The notes beneath the pieces were generated by a model. That model searched no databases and had not been told where the DNA came from. It worked only from the letters and a program-made list of their open reading frames with translations. The translations under genes were made by a program, and so were the position numbers. From assembly GCA_045530725.1 (NCBI GenBank), contig JAZSCT010000004.1, forward strand, positions 1-54,237: a DNA stretch of 54,237 nt. The letters run 5' to 3'. Shown one piece after another: positions 34,175 to 43,952 of the stretch (positions are counted from its first letter, which is position 1; each line of letters opens with the position of its first letter). The DNA comes from SIG435 sp045530725 (GTDB taxonomy: Bacteria; Bacillota; Clostridia; UMGS1810).

Positions 34175-37100
34175 TCAGTTGATAAAATCAACATTTTTGT
34201 AACATACGATACATTTTATTGTGCCGCTGCCGATTCTGTACATATAAACCCTGGATGCAGAATCCACACCATGGTTGACAACTGACTGAACCGATCCCGG
34301 ATTTACAAACTTAAGTCTGTTAACACTATCTGCTTTTCCATCAAAAATATAAACATATGTTCCTGTTGCACTTATAGTATAACTTTCTGTGTTATCAGGT
34401 TCTATTACAGGTGTCTCTTCAGAATCGCTATCCCCTTCTGAACCTTCACCATCACCTGATTCTGTTCCATCGCCGTTTTCAGTTCCGTCACCATTTTCAG
34501 TTCCGTCACCTGATTCAGTTCCTTCGCCTGAACCGCTTCCCGGCACAAGTGATGATGTATCAAATCCAGGTATCAACTGAAGAACAGACTCATTGTCGGT
34601 CATATATACAGTTCCTGCCATTGATATATAATACCTGACAGTTTCGCCAGATTTTTCATAAGTTTTGAAATCTGATCCCTGATAGATGCTTTGTGATCCT
34701 TCAACGTCAGCGCCATTAAACGGTTCATACAAATCACCATTCACAAATATCTTTTCTATGGCACCTATTGATTCGCCACGTTTTGCAAATTTAATGATAT
34801 CTCCTGCCTCTATATCTGCTCCTATACTATCATTGAGAGTAATCTCGATAGTAGGTTCAGGATTCTTTTTGCCAAGTTCATACATTGTTAACTGGAATGC
34901 TTCTCTGTTATTTTCAAATTCATTTCTCATTTCTATCTTGGAATGTACAATGTATGCAGGGGATTTACCGTCTATGGTAAGAGGAGTAGCGCCATATACA
35001 ACTATGATTCCTGCAATCTTTGATGTTACATCAAAACCTTCCACAAGATATGTGTTTCCTGTAGTAAAGTACTTTGACACCTCTGATGATTTGGTATATA
35101 CAGCATAATCTTCCTCATCGTTTCTGTCGTTTGGAACAACAAACACTTTGGTTGAATCAGTGGAACTGAATCTCATCTGAAGATATGTTGTACTTGAACT
35201 TGATGCTGTTTTTCTGAATATATTAGATGAATAATATCTTCTTGTTTCTTCATTGTCAGGATCAATTTTTCCGTTGCCATACTCCATAGGATCACTTTCA
35301 CCTGAAATCAACTGTCCTGTAGAAGAATCCACAACTCCAACAGTAGTAATATCTCTTATTACTGTACCGCCATCAATTGTAGTCTTGAATATAATCGGCT
35401 GAGAGTATTCAGCATTAACACTTGTTACAGTTCTTCTTGGATCATTAATAACATCCGCAGACGCTTTAAGTCTCGGGAGCACCTGTTCAAAACCGTAACT
35501 TTTACCGTTGATGGTTACATTGTCCTTCAATGTGAATGCACTTGGAATCTGACCACCGCTGGCTGAATTGGTAACCATATTGATAATATATTCATTCTTA
35601 TTTGCTCTGACTGGTTCTTCTACAGATGTTATATATCCGTATCTGGAAGAATCGATAAGAGAAACATATACGATTCTGTTAAGATGATCAAGATAATAAG
35701 TAGCATTATCCCCTACGGATATCTTCTGTCCCGGTTGCTTACTTGCTACATTGATGTAATAAGGAGATGCTTCATATTCTTTAGCACCTGAAGTAGTCCT
35801 TATGGTGTATGAATCCTGAGTAGAGTCAATACCTTCAACAATACCTTTTACAGTCTTTTTGGATATGATTACATTAGTAAATGTATCAATTCCTGAATAT
35901 GTATATCCATTTTTTGCATATGGGCCAAATACACAAATTGTTGTCTTGTCCTTGACCAATGCAGAAATAGAAGAATCCACTCCCTTATCAGTCTTGAATG
36001 TAACGTTATTATCTTCATCAAGAACAACATTATCACTTGTGCCATCTGCCTTCTTGCGGAATTTATCTGTTATTATACATGTATCAAGGGCTATAGCACC
36101 TACAAAGTATGTCTCAAATCCTTCTACAAAAGCAACATCTGCAGTTCTGTTGCCGCCATTATCAAGGAACTTAACAGAATTGTTCTGAGGATTGATAAGT
36201 TCAAGTTTGTCAGCAGAAGAAATTCCGTCAACTCCATATCCATTGTAAATTACTCTTACATTGGAAAGATTGAGTTTGGTTGTTCTGCTGTCTGTTTCAC
36301 TTTTATAAAACTCTATCTGATCGGCTGATATAGTCTCCACATTGGAATCATCTTTAAATTCATATATTACATAGTCATTTCTGATTGTAATCTTCTTGAT
36401 AACATTCTTTCTGTTTTCTTCTTTATACTCGAAATCACATTCATAGCCAAGATATGGAACAAATGTTTCGTAACTGAGAGTATCATCCAAAGTATATTTC
36501 ACAGCGCCAATCATAATTTCTTTTCTGTTAAGACCTTCAAGTCTTCCGGAAAGAGTTGTATTGAACACCGCAGTAATCTGTCCGTAACCATCAATTACTT
36601 CGTCATCCTCGTCAGGCAATACAATAGTTGCACCGCCTGCTTCCCCTTCCATTCCGGGAACAATTACAGGAAGACTGGCATTTCTGTCCTGAACTTTGTT
36701 GAGGTTCATAATAAGCTGAGCAACCAGACCTCTTTTCGAAGCGGTATTTGCATCAGACAATGCATTGTCAAGAACCCCCACATTTCTAGCCATTTTGAGG
36801 TAACCATCATACCAGGGTTCTGTAACTTCTATCTGTGAACCGTATCCCAATGCACAAACAACCATTTTAACTGCTTCTGCATAAGTAACTTCTTTAAATG
36901 GCTGGAAAGTACCATCAGGATATCCGTTAACTATCTTCTGTTGAACAGCATATGCAATATAAGGAATAGCCCAGCTGATCTTTTCATCTTTATCAACATC
37001 TGCAAAACCTGTAGGTGTGGCTGCAAGTGTTACCTGTGCAGGAACAAGGCTTACAGCAAGAAGTTTTGCAAATTCCGCTCTTGTAATTGTATTGTCAGGC

Positions 37101-37297
37101 ATAAATGTTCTTGTGCCGTCCTCTGCAAGATATCCGTCAACAATCTTGTCATCATACAACTTCTGAATTGCCTCAGCATACTGATGTGACGGATCCACAT
37201 CAGAAAATGTGCCTGCCGCACTTACACTGAATGTATATGTAGTAAATACAAATAACAACAATGTGACCAAAGCAATCAATTTTTTCATTTTGCTCAT
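34175..37297 (-). CDS. large exported S-layer protein with three N-terminal SLH repeats and acidic repeat tail
   Basis: 1040 residues from the ATG at 37297, eight bases after AAGGAGG; an earlier ATG at 37318 would contain that site. After the signal peptide (ending SAA) come three SLH repeats (about 28-200; DGYLAEDGTRTFMPDNTITR, NGYPDGTFQPFKEVTYAE). A beta-rich body of about 700 residues follows, sharing block order with the 976-residue SLH protein. Near 915-965 is a low-complexity Gly/Asp/Glu/Thr tract built from six-residue units (GDGTEN, GDGTES), then a last beta domain (about 970-1040). It is probably a main S-layer subunit or paralogue. The in-frame 18-base repeats coding the tract make its length prone to change. 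Confidence 0.85.
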   Translation of the reverse strand: MSKMKKLIALVTLLLFVFTTYTFSVSAAGTFSDVDPSHQYAEAIQKLYDDKIVDGYLAEDGTRTFMPDNTITRAEFAKLLAVSLVPAQVTLAATPTGFADVDKDEKISWAIPYIAYAVQQKIVNGYPDGTFQPFKEVTYAEAVKMVVCALGYGSQIEVTEPWYDGYLKMARNVGVLDNALSDANTASKRGLVAQLIMNLNKVQDRNASLPVIVPGMEGEAGGATIVLPDEDDEVIDGYGQITAVFNTTLSGRLEGLNRKEIMIGAVKYTLDDTLSYETFVPYLGYECDFEYKEENRKNVIKKITIRNDYVIYEFKDDSNVETISADQIEFYKSETDSRTTKLNLSNVRVIYNGYGVDGISSADKLELINPQNNSVKFLDNGGNRTADVAFVEGFETYFVGAIALDTCIITDKFRKKADGTSDNVVLDEDNNVTFKTDKGVDSSISALVKDKTTICVFGPYAKNGYTYSGIDTFTNVIISKKTVKGIVEGIDSTQDSYTIRTTSGAKEYEASPYYINVASKQPGQKISVGDNATYYLDHLNRIVYVSLIDSSRYGYITSVEEPVRANKNEYIINMVTNSASGGQIPSAFTLKDNVTINGKSYGFEQVLPRLKASADVINDPRRTVTSVNAEYSQPIIFKTTIDGGTVIRDITTVGVVDSSTGQLISGESDPMEYGNGKIDPDNEETRRYYSSNIFRKTASSSSTTYLQMRFSSTDSTKVFVVPNDRNDEEDYAVYTKSSEVSKYFTTGNTYLVEGFDVTSKIAGIIVVYGATPLTIDGKSPAYIVHSKIEMRNEFENNREAFQLTMYELGKKNPEPTIEITLNDSIGADIEAGDIIKFAKRGESIGAIEKIFVNGDLYEPFNGADVEGSQSIYQGSDFKTYEKSGETVRYYISMAGTVYMTDNESVLQLIPGFDTSSLVPGSGSGEGTESGDGTENGDGTENGDGTESGDGEGSEGDSDSEETPVIEPDNTESYTISATGTYVYIFDGKADSVNRLKFVNPGSVQSVVNHGVDSASRVYMYRIGSGTIKCIVCYKNVDFIN
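34452..34535 (-). repeat. 18-base in-frame tandem repeats coding GDGTEN/S units
   Basis: About four to five imperfect 18-base units (plus-strand unit like TCACCATTTTCAGTTCCG) within the SLH gene. Each unit codes six residues, so gain or loss keeps the frame. Confidence 0.8.
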
Positions 37298-37351
37298 GTT
37301 ATTTTCCTCCTTAATCATTGATGTATAATATCTAATACTAACCTTATGTTA

Positions 37352-37380
37352 ATCCTAACACCAAAGAGTTTAATAGTCAA
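37352..37380 (-). promoter_or_regulatory. candidate promoter for the 1040-residue SLH gene
   Basis: TTGACT (37375-37380), 17-base spacer and TAGGAT (37352-37357) on the minus strand, in the 126-base gap after malQ. The -10 is weak, and no terminator was seen after malQ, so read-through is possible. Confidence 0.35.
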
Positions 37381-37423
37381 TTCATTTAACTTAATTGAAA
37401 TCACAATGTAATAATTCTTAAAT

Positions 37424-38854
37424 TTATCTTTTATAAAGTTTATTATAATATCTGAATTTGTTTTTGTCTATTGAATCAAGTTGTGCTTTTGTAACTCTGT
37501 ACTGCCAGTTCCCGTCTGCCTTACCGGGGATATTAAGTCTTGTATCGGAACCGTAGCCGAGAAGATCCTGTATAGGCAATATACAAATAGAAGATGAACT
37601 TCTGAAAATAGTTTTGATGATGGAATCCATCCCTCTTTCCCAGTCAGAACTTTCATATCCGCAGTAATCAAGCATTCTTTTTCTTGTGTTGTCATCAAGT
37701 TCCCACAGATAACCAAGAAGAGTATTGTTATCATGAGTGCCTGAATATGCAACAGAATTGGGAATATAATTGTGAGGAAGATGTGTACTGTTGTCATCCC
37801 CAAGGAACCCGAACTGAAACACCCTCATTCCGGGAAGCCCGCTTTCTTCAACCATCTTTATTACCTCAGGGCTGAGATCTCCCAGATCCTCCGCAATAAT
37901 AAGTTTATCTCCTGCAATCTGCTTAAACTTATTGATTATATCCATTCCCGGCCCCTCTACCCATTTGCCGTTTCGGGCAGTTGTTTCCTTTGCATCAACA
38001 GACCAGTATGATTCAAATGCTCTGAAATGGTCAATACGCACCCCGTCAAAGAGTGTAAACATATGGGTAAGTCTGTCACACCACCATCTGTAACCGTCGG
38101 ACTTCATTTTGTCCCAGTCATAAAGAGGGTTTCCCCATAGTTGCCCGTCAGCGCTGAAATAATCAGGAGGAACACCTGCAACAGATACGGGATAGCCTTT
38201 TTCGTTGAGCAAAAACTGTTCTTTGTTGCTCCATACATCGCAACTGTCAAATGATACATAAATAGGTATGTCCCCTATTATCTTAATTCCCTTTGAATTC
38301 GCATAAAGTTTTATTTCTTTCCATTGATTGAAAAATTCGTACTGAATAAATTTCCACATGAAAAGAACAGACTCGTCATATGAATCATTCGTCCACTCTG
38401 TCCAAATTTTCTGATCGTTGGCTTCTTTATGTGCCATAAACTTACAAAACTGTTCTATGTATTTATTCTCAGATATGAATTTTTCTATTTCTTCTTTGTC
38501 TCCTGCTCTTTCGGATGCAATCTTAAGGATTTCATTTCTTGTATGATAAAGCCTTACATATTCTGAACTGTAGGGAGTGGTCTGAATTTGTGACTGAACC
38601 TCTTCTTCTGTAAGAAGACCTTTGTTTTTCAGAATATCAAGATCTACAAAATAGGGATTGCCGCCAAAGGCAGAATATGACTTATAAGGTGAATTACATT
38701 CATCAACCATACAGAAAGGCAAAACCTGCCAGTATGAGAATCCGCAATCTGAAAGAAAATCCACAAATTCCTTTGCTGATTTGCCGAAACTTCCTGTAGA
38801 ATATTCTCCCCACAATGAGGATATGTGCATCAGCACACCGCTTTTTCTTTCCAT
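37424..38854 (-). CDS. malQ: 4-alpha-glucanotransferase (amylomaltase)
   Basis: 476 residues, GH77. It starts ERKSGVLMHISSLWGEYSTG, with the substrate segment PYKSYSAFGGNPYFVDLD. The catalytic nucleophile Asp is in FDGVRIDHFRAFESYW, the acid/base Glu in IIAEDLGDLSPEV and the third Asp in YSGTHDNNTLLGY. The enzyme moves maltosyl units between alpha-1,4-glucans in the cytoplasm, serving glycogen or maltodextrin metabolism. The start follows AAAGGAAG. Neighbouring genes do not belong to glycogen metabolism. Confidence 0.96.
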   Translation of the reverse strand: MERKSGVLMHISSLWGEYSTGSFGKSAKEFVDFLSDCGFSYWQVLPFCMVDECNSPYKSYSAFGGNPYFVDLDILKNKGLLTEEEVQSQIQTTPYSSEYVRLYHTRNEILKIASERAGDKEEIEKFISENKYIEQFCKFMAHKEANDQKIWTEWTNDSYDESVLFMWKFIQYEFFNQWKEIKLYANSKGIKIIGDIPIYVSFDSCDVWSNKEQFLLNEKGYPVSVAGVPPDYFSADGQLWGNPLYDWDKMKSDGYRWWCDRLTHMFTLFDGVRIDHFRAFESYWSVDAKETTARNGKWVEGPGMDIINKFKQIAGDKLIIAEDLGDLSPEVIKMVEESGLPGMRVFQFGFLGDDNSTHLPHNYIPNSVAYSGTHDNNTLLGYLWELDDNTRKRMLDYCGYESSDWERGMDSIIKTIFRSSSSICILPIQDLLGYGSDTRLNIPGKADGNWQYRVTKAQLDSIDKNKFRYYNKLYKR

Positions 38855-38937
38855 AATCTAATCTTCCTTTATAATAAAAATCTTTATATATGATATCACA
38901 TAATGTTAAACATTGCAAATGTATATTATGGAAGTAA

Positions 38938-38973
38938 CAAAAAAGAGGAATGTAAAAAGCATTTTTTACATTC
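38938..38973 (-). terminator. terminator of the rplU-leuS block
   Basis: GGAATGTAAAAA (38947-38958) pairs with TTTTTACATTCC (38962-38973), followed by a T-run in the minus direction. It lies 17 bases past leuS. Confidence 0.88.
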
Positions 38974-38989
38974 CCCCTGTATTAACTTA

Positions 38990-41398
38990 TTACTTAACAA
39001 CTATATTTACAAGTCTTCCTTTGACAACAATAACTTTCACAACAGTTTTGCCTTCAGTAAGTTCTTTTACCTTTTCATTATCCAAAGCAACTGCCTTGAT
39101 TTCATCATCAGAAAGTCCTGCCGCAATCATTATCTTGTCTTTTACTTTGCCATTGATCTGAATAACGATTTCAATTTCATCATCAACCATTTTGGATTCA
39201 TCATATTCAGGCCATTTTGCAAGTGAAAGATATCCTTCCATACCAAACTTCTCCCAGAGTTCTTCTGTCATATGAGGAGCAACCGGATTAAGAAGTGTGA
39301 TAAGAACAAGATAGTCATCTTTTGTAATGGAATCAAGTTTCTGATAATCATTTACAAGACTCATAAGTGCTGCGATTGCAGTATTGAATTTCATTCTGTC
39401 ATAATCGTCTGAAACTTTTTTGATTGTTTTGTGGATAGTTTTTTCAAGTTCTTTGGAATATCCCGACTTATCATTAACTGCTTCCTGGAGATTCCATACT
39501 CTTTCCATAAACTTGTAACATCCCTTAAGTCCCTTCTGAGACCATGGAGTTGTCTGATCAAATGCACCGATGAACATTTCATATGTTCTGAATGCATCTG
39601 CACCAAACTCATCAACTACATCATCAGGGTTTACAACATTTCCTCTGGATTTTGACATTTTCTGATTGTCTTCACCAAGAATCATACCGTGTGATGTTCT
39701 CATCTGATATGGTTCTTTTGTAGGTACAACACCAATGTCAAAGAGGAACTTATGCCAGAAACGTGAATACAGAAGATGAAGTGTTGTATGTTCCATACCA
39801 CCGTTATACCAGTCAACAGGTGCCCAGTAATCAAGTGCTTCTTTTGAAGCGAGAGCATCGCTATTGTGTGGATCCATATATCTTAAGAAGTACCAGCTTG
39901 AACCTGCCCATTGAGGCATTGTATCAGTTTCTCTCTGTGCCTTACCGCCACAATGAGGACAAGTGGTATCTATCCAGTCATATGCTTTTGCAAGAGGTGA
40001 TTCCCCGTTTTCGCCCGGCTCAAATGTGTCAAGTTCAGGAAGTTCAAGAGGAAGTTCACTTTCAGGAATCGGAACCCATCCGCACTTTTCGCAATATACC
40101 AATGGAATAGGTTCACCCCAGTAACGCTGACGTGAAAATACCCAGTCACGGAGTTTGAAGTTGACTTTTCTTTCGCCAAGACCTTTTTCTTCAAGCCAGT
40201 TGATCATTGCAGGGATTGCTTCCTTAACACTAAGTCCGTCAAGGAATCCTGAATTAACCATATTGCCGCTTGAAACATCTGTATATGCTTCTTTCTGAAC
40301 ATCTTCCCCACCTGCAACAACCTCAATAATAGGAAGATCAAACTTCTTCGCAAATTCCCAGTCACGGCTGTCGTGTGCAGGTACTGCCATAATAGCACCG
40401 GTACCATATGTTACAAGCACATAGTCTGAAATCCATACAGGAAGTTCTTTGCCGTTTGCAGGGTTTATGGCACATACACCTTCAAGGCAAACACCTGTCT
40501 TATCCTTTGCAAGTTCTGTTCTTTCAAATTCGGATTTCTTACTTGCCTGTACGATATATTCTTCCACCTGATCATAGTTTTTGATCATTGGTTTAAGTTT
40601 TTTGATAAAGTCGTGTTCTGGGCTCATTACAACATAAGTAGCACCGAAAAGTGTGTCACAACGTGTAGTATATACAACAAGTTCATCGCCTGATGTAAGT
40701 CTGAACTTAACATTGGCACCTTCACTTCTTCCAATCCAGTTTTTTTGCTGAATCTTAACTTTTTCGATATAATCCACATCATCAAGATCGTCTATAAGAC
40801 GCTGTGCATATTCGGTAATTTTGAGCATCCATTGGCTCTTTCTTCTCTGAACTACTTCACTTCCGCATCTTTCACAAACGCCGTTGACAACTTCTTCATT
40901 TGAAAGACCAACCTTGCAACCTGTACACCAGTTGATAGGCATTTCCTGTTTGTAAGCAAGGCCTTTTTTGAACATCTGCATAAATATCCATTGAGTCCAT
41001 TTGTAGTATGAAGGATCTGTGGTATTTACTTCTCTTGACCAGTCAAAAGAGAAACCAAGCATCTTTAACTGTCTTGTAAAATTGTCAACGTTTTTCTTTG
41101 TAACAATCTTTGGATGAATCTTATTTTTGATAGCAAAGTTTTCTGTAGGAAGGCCGAATGCATCCCAACCGATAGGATAAAGCACATTGTACCCTTCCAT
41201 TCTGCGCTTTCTTGCAATTATATCAAGAGCAGTATAACTTCTTGGATGACCTACATGAAGTCCCTGTCCTGATGGGTATGGGAATTCAATAAGATTGTAA
41301 AACTTCGGCTTGTCACTGCCTGTCACAGCCACAAAGCAACCATCTTCTTCCCATTTTTTCTGCCATTTCTTTTCTATGGAAGTAAAATCGTATTTCAT
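38990..41398 (-). CDS. leuS: leucyl-tRNA synthetase
   Basis: 802 residues, class I. The HIGH-type signature lies in FPYPSGQGLHVGHPRSYT, with a zinc-finger insertion (CTGCKVGLSNEEV...CERCG), the CP1 editing domain (about 220-400; TTRCDTLFGATYVVMSPEHD) and KMSKSRGNVVNPDD. It charges tRNA-Leu and edits mischarged amino acids. The start has AGGAGG six bases upstream. It is the last gene of the conserved block, 16 bases after rsfS. Confidence 0.98.
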   Translation of the reverse strand: MKYDFTSIEKKWQKKWEEDGCFVAVTGSDKPKFYNLIEFPYPSGQGLHVGHPRSYTALDIIARKRRMEGYNVLYPIGWDAFGLPTENFAIKNKIHPKIVTKKNVDNFTRQLKMLGFSFDWSREVNTTDPSYYKWTQWIFMQMFKKGLAYKQEMPINWCTGCKVGLSNEEVVNGVCERCGSEVVQRRKSQWMLKITEYAQRLIDDLDDVDYIEKVKIQQKNWIGRSEGANVKFRLTSGDELVVYTTRCDTLFGATYVVMSPEHDFIKKLKPMIKNYDQVEEYIVQASKKSEFERTELAKDKTGVCLEGVCAINPANGKELPVWISDYVLVTYGTGAIMAVPAHDSRDWEFAKKFDLPIIEVVAGGEDVQKEAYTDVSSGNMVNSGFLDGLSVKEAIPAMINWLEEKGLGERKVNFKLRDWVFSRQRYWGEPIPLVYCEKCGWVPIPESELPLELPELDTFEPGENGESPLAKAYDWIDTTCPHCGGKAQRETDTMPQWAGSSWYFLRYMDPHNSDALASKEALDYWAPVDWYNGGMEHTTLHLLYSRFWHKFLFDIGVVPTKEPYQMRTSHGMILGEDNQKMSKSRGNVVNPDDVVDEFGADAFRTYEMFIGAFDQTTPWSQKGLKGCYKFMERVWNLQEAVNDKSGYSKELEKTIHKTIKKVSDDYDRMKFNTAIAALMSLVNDYQKLDSITKDDYLVLITLLNPVAPHMTEELWEKFGMEGYLSLAKWPEYDESKMVDDEIEIVIQINGKVKDKIMIAAGLSDDEIKAVALDNEKVKELTEGKTVVKVIVVKGRLVNIVVK

Positions 41399-41414
41399 TT
41401 GTATTCCTCCTGTA

Positions 41415-41783
41415 CTACATTTTACTGTTTTGTTCTATAATGTCAGATACATCAACTTCATCTGCATCTGACCATAAACTTTCGATGGAATAAAAATCCC
41501 TCTGCTCAGGATTGAAAATATGGACAACAACTGTGGAATAATCAAGAAGTATCCAACTCGCATCACTAAAGCCTTCTTTTGAATATAAATCTATGTTCTC
41601 TTCTTTCATCTTTTCTTCAACTTCATCTGCAAGAGACTTGATCTGTGTTGAAGAATTACCATTACATATTACAAAATAATCTGCAATGGTTGTAAGAGAA
41701 GAAATATTCAGAACTTTGATATTCTCTGTCTTTCTTTTTGAAAGAACAGAGACAATTTTTCGCATTAATTCTTCAGAATTCAT
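41415..41783 (-). CDS. rsfS: ribosomal silencing factor RsfS
   Basis: 122 residues. Family core TIADYFVICNGNSSTQIKSLAD, then KEGFSDASWILLDYSTVVVHIF and FYSIESLWSDA. RsfS binds L14 on the large subunit and blocks subunit joining under starvation. It is placed between the LCP gene and leuS, the usual clostridial order. The start follows AGAGGTG. Confidence 0.96.
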   Translation of the reverse strand: MNSEELMRKIVSVLSKRKTENIKVLNISSLTTIADYFVICNGNSSTQIKSLADEVEEKMKEENIDLYSKEGFSDASWILLDYSTVVVHIFNPEQRDFYSIESLWSDADEVDVSDIIEQNSKM

Positions 41784-41803
41784 TTTGCACCTCTGATTAA
41801 AAT

Positions 41804-42697
41804 CTATTTTGTAAAATACTCACTTATAATCTGATCGTTAAGATTCTGATTTGCAATATAATAAGACAAACCGTTTCTGTATTCGGCAACACCTTCAAGT
41901 GTGAGTATGTTTATATTTTCTCTTTTTACCCCCATAACTACAAAGCCGAATTTGTACATTTCATCCCCTGAAAAACTTGTCTCACAGGATTTCGAGAAGA
42001 TATCTACCAGATCAGGAAGATTAAACACACTTGATGCGCTGAAAACCTTATCAAGTGTAGCACCGATAAATTCTTTCTGTACTTTCACTCTGCCTATATC
42101 CCCATCGGCATACTTTCTGAAACGAACAAGTTGTTCTGCTCTGTCTCCGTTAAGAAACTGTGGTCCCGGATAAAGGTCTATATAGAGATCCTGCTCAGGG
42201 TCTTCATACTGCATTCTTTCAGGAACATCGAAATAAACTCCGCCCATAGCGTCGATTATTTTTTTGAATCCGGCAGTATCTACAAGAATATAGTTATCCG
42301 CCTTAAGTCCGGTGAGCATTTCCACCTCTTTGTAAACATTCTCTATATCACGTTGCATTATACCGTCTTTATATATAAAATATGAAGCATTGATTTTCTT
42401 ATTGGCTCTGGCAACACCGCTTACATATGTATCTCGTGGTATCTGGAGCATACTTAACGTTCCTTTTGCAACATCAAGTTGTGCAAAGATGATAACGTCT
42501 GTCCTGTAGCCTTCTTTATCTACACCCAGAAGCAAACTGTTGATGCAAAGATTCTCAACTGCCTGTTCTTCATTTGACTGAACTCTCTGCTCGTAAACAT
42601 TCATTGTCCACAAAGATCCGCCAATACCTGCAACAATCAGCGCTACAAGTAAAATATATGAAATAATATATCTTGAAAATCCCTGATTTTTGTTCAA
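41804..42697 (-). CDS. LytR-CpsA-Psr (LCP) family wall-glycopolymer ligase
   Basis: 297 residues from a TTG start; the upstream AGGTGAGG supports it and no ATG is near. One N-terminal membrane helix (YIISYILLVALIVAGIGGSL) is followed by the extracellular LCP domain with LLGVDKEGYRTDVIIF, MLQIPRDTYVSG, Lys/Arg phosphate ligands and LVRFRKYADGDIGRVKVQKEF. LCP enzymes attach undecaprenyl-linked teichoic acid or capsule chains to peptidoglycan, which connects with tagO and wecB in this window. It lies between yqeK and rsfS. Confidence 0.94.
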   Translation of the reverse strand: MNKNQGFSRYIISYILLVALIVAGIGGSLWTMNVYEQRVQSNEEQAVENLCINSLLLGVDKEGYRTDVIIFAQLDVAKGTLSMLQIPRDTYVSGVARANKKINASYFIYKDGIMQRDIENVYKEVEMLTGLKADNYILVDTAGFKKIIDAMGGVYFDVPERMQYEDPEQDLYIDLYPGPQFLNGDRAEQLVRFRKYADGDIGRVKVQKEFIGATLDKVFSASSVFNLPDLVDIFSKSCETSFSGDEMYKFGFVVMGVKRENINILTLEGVAEYRNGLSYYIANQNLNDQIISEYFTK

Positions 42698-42701
42698 GTC
42701 C

Positions 42702-43262
42702 TCACCTACTTAAATAAAAGTTTCTTGTATCGATAGTATTTGTATGAAGAAGTGTACCTTTTTTCAGAACAGACTTGATAGTCATATCAATCTGATAAAC
42801 CAATGCCTTGTCAATATTGTCATAAGCAAGTTTTCTCAGAATATCAAGTCCTTCATAATGTCTGGAAGGTTCTATAAGATCTGCTATATAAATAATCTTT
42901 GTAAGAAGCGGCATATCAGGCTTGCCTACAGTATGATAAAATATAGCATCATATATCTCTTCATCATCTATACAAAAAATATCCTTCGCTACCTCTGCAC
43001 CGAGAAATCCGTGTATAAGACCTGTCTGTTTTCTGGTTATGTAATCCAGTTTAAGATTGTACTTATCACAAAGTTCAAACATTTCCTGAGTAGAATAGTT
43101 TTTTGCACAGTCATGAAGAAGTCCCGCTATGCGTGCCTTCTCCACATCGGCACCATGAAATCTTGCAAGTTCTACTGCTGTTTCCATTACGCCGATGGAA
43201 TGATTGTATCTCTTCTCAATAAGCATCTGTGAAAGTTTGGATTTCATCTCGTCAACAGTCAT
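42702..43262 (-). CDS. yqeK: HD-domain Ap4A hydrolase YqeK
   Basis: 186 residues. HD-domain metal ligands are visible: His in YNHSIGVMETA, the HD pair in LLHDCAKNY, His in GLIHGFLGAEVA and the later His in YHTVGKPDMP and Asp in IIYIADLIEPSR. YqeK splits diadenosine tetraphosphate symmetrically to ADP. Its location directly after nadD is the conserved Firmicute arrangement. The start follows AAGGAAG. Confidence 0.95.
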   Translation of the reverse strand: MTVDEMKSKLSQMLIEKRYNHSIGVMETAVELARFHGADVEKARIAGLLHDCAKNYSTQEMFELCDKYNLKLDYITRKQTGLIHGFLGAEVAKDIFCIDDEEIYDAIFYHTVGKPDMPLLTKIIYIADLIEPSRHYEGLDILRKLAYDNIDKALVYQIDMTIKSVLKKGTLLHTNTIDTRNFYLSR

Positions 43263-43274
43263 TGGTCTTCTTCC

Positions 43275-43871
43275 TTATCTGTATAAATTATTATCTGCAA
43301 TATATTCAGAAACGATATGCGGAATTATCTCCGACACATCCTCATTATTCAAAAGTCTTTCTCTTACGGTGGTAGATGAAATATCTATCACCGGCATCCG
43401 ACAAAGAGTAATATGAGCGTTGTATTTCTCATTGAAACTTACTATATCCTCTTCAAGAGTGGTATAGCCGTTGTATTCTCTGTCAAGAACAACAAATTCA
43501 TTCTCACATACAAGTTCGCGGAACCTGTACCATAAATCAAGTTGATAAAAAGAATCAGCACCTATAATAATCACATACTTATCATCGGCCATTTCCCTAA
43601 AATGCCTCATTGTCTCCACAGTGTATGAGTGCTCCTGTCTCATAATCTCATAATCTGATACAAAGAAATCCTCATATGACAAAAGTGCAAGTCTTAACAT
43701 ATTGTATCTGTGGATCTTATCTGTGATAATTCTGTCTTTTTTGTGAGGGGGATTACCATTTGGCAAAAACATAATTTTGTCAAGTGATAGATTGTCCATA
43801 CAATGACGTGCCATATATATATGGCCATTGTGCACAGGATCAAAAGTTCCTCCCAGAATCCCGATTTTCAT
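43275..43871 (-). CDS. nadD: nicotinate-nucleotide adenylyltransferase
   Basis: 198 residues. The nucleotidyltransferase N-terminus GILGGTFDPVHNGHIYMA contains the (T/H)xGH motif, and the C-terminal signature ISSTTVRERL is present. The enzyme adenylates nicotinate mononucleotide in NAD synthesis. It lies between obgE and yqeK and follows AAAAAGGAC at its start. Confidence 0.97.
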   Translation of the reverse strand: MKIGILGGTFDPVHNGHIYMARHCMDNLSLDKIMFLPNGNPPHKKDRIITDKIHRYNMLRLALLSYEDFFVSDYEIMRQEHSYTVETMRHFREMADDKYVIIIGADSFYQLDLWYRFRELVCENEFVVLDREYNGYTTLEEDIVSFNEKYNAHITLCRMPVIDISSTTVRERLLNNEDVSEIIPHIVSEYIADNNLYR

Positions 43872-43952
43872 ATGAATATTCTGTCCTTTTTATAAAAAAT
43901 AACATACCACAACTTCAACCTACATTATACTAAATATGGCAAATTAAGTCAA

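Noticed and set aside
34452..34535. Short tandem repeats as a CRISPR array
   Set aside because: Units are 18 bases without spacers, lie in frame inside a long coding gene, and no cas genes are present.
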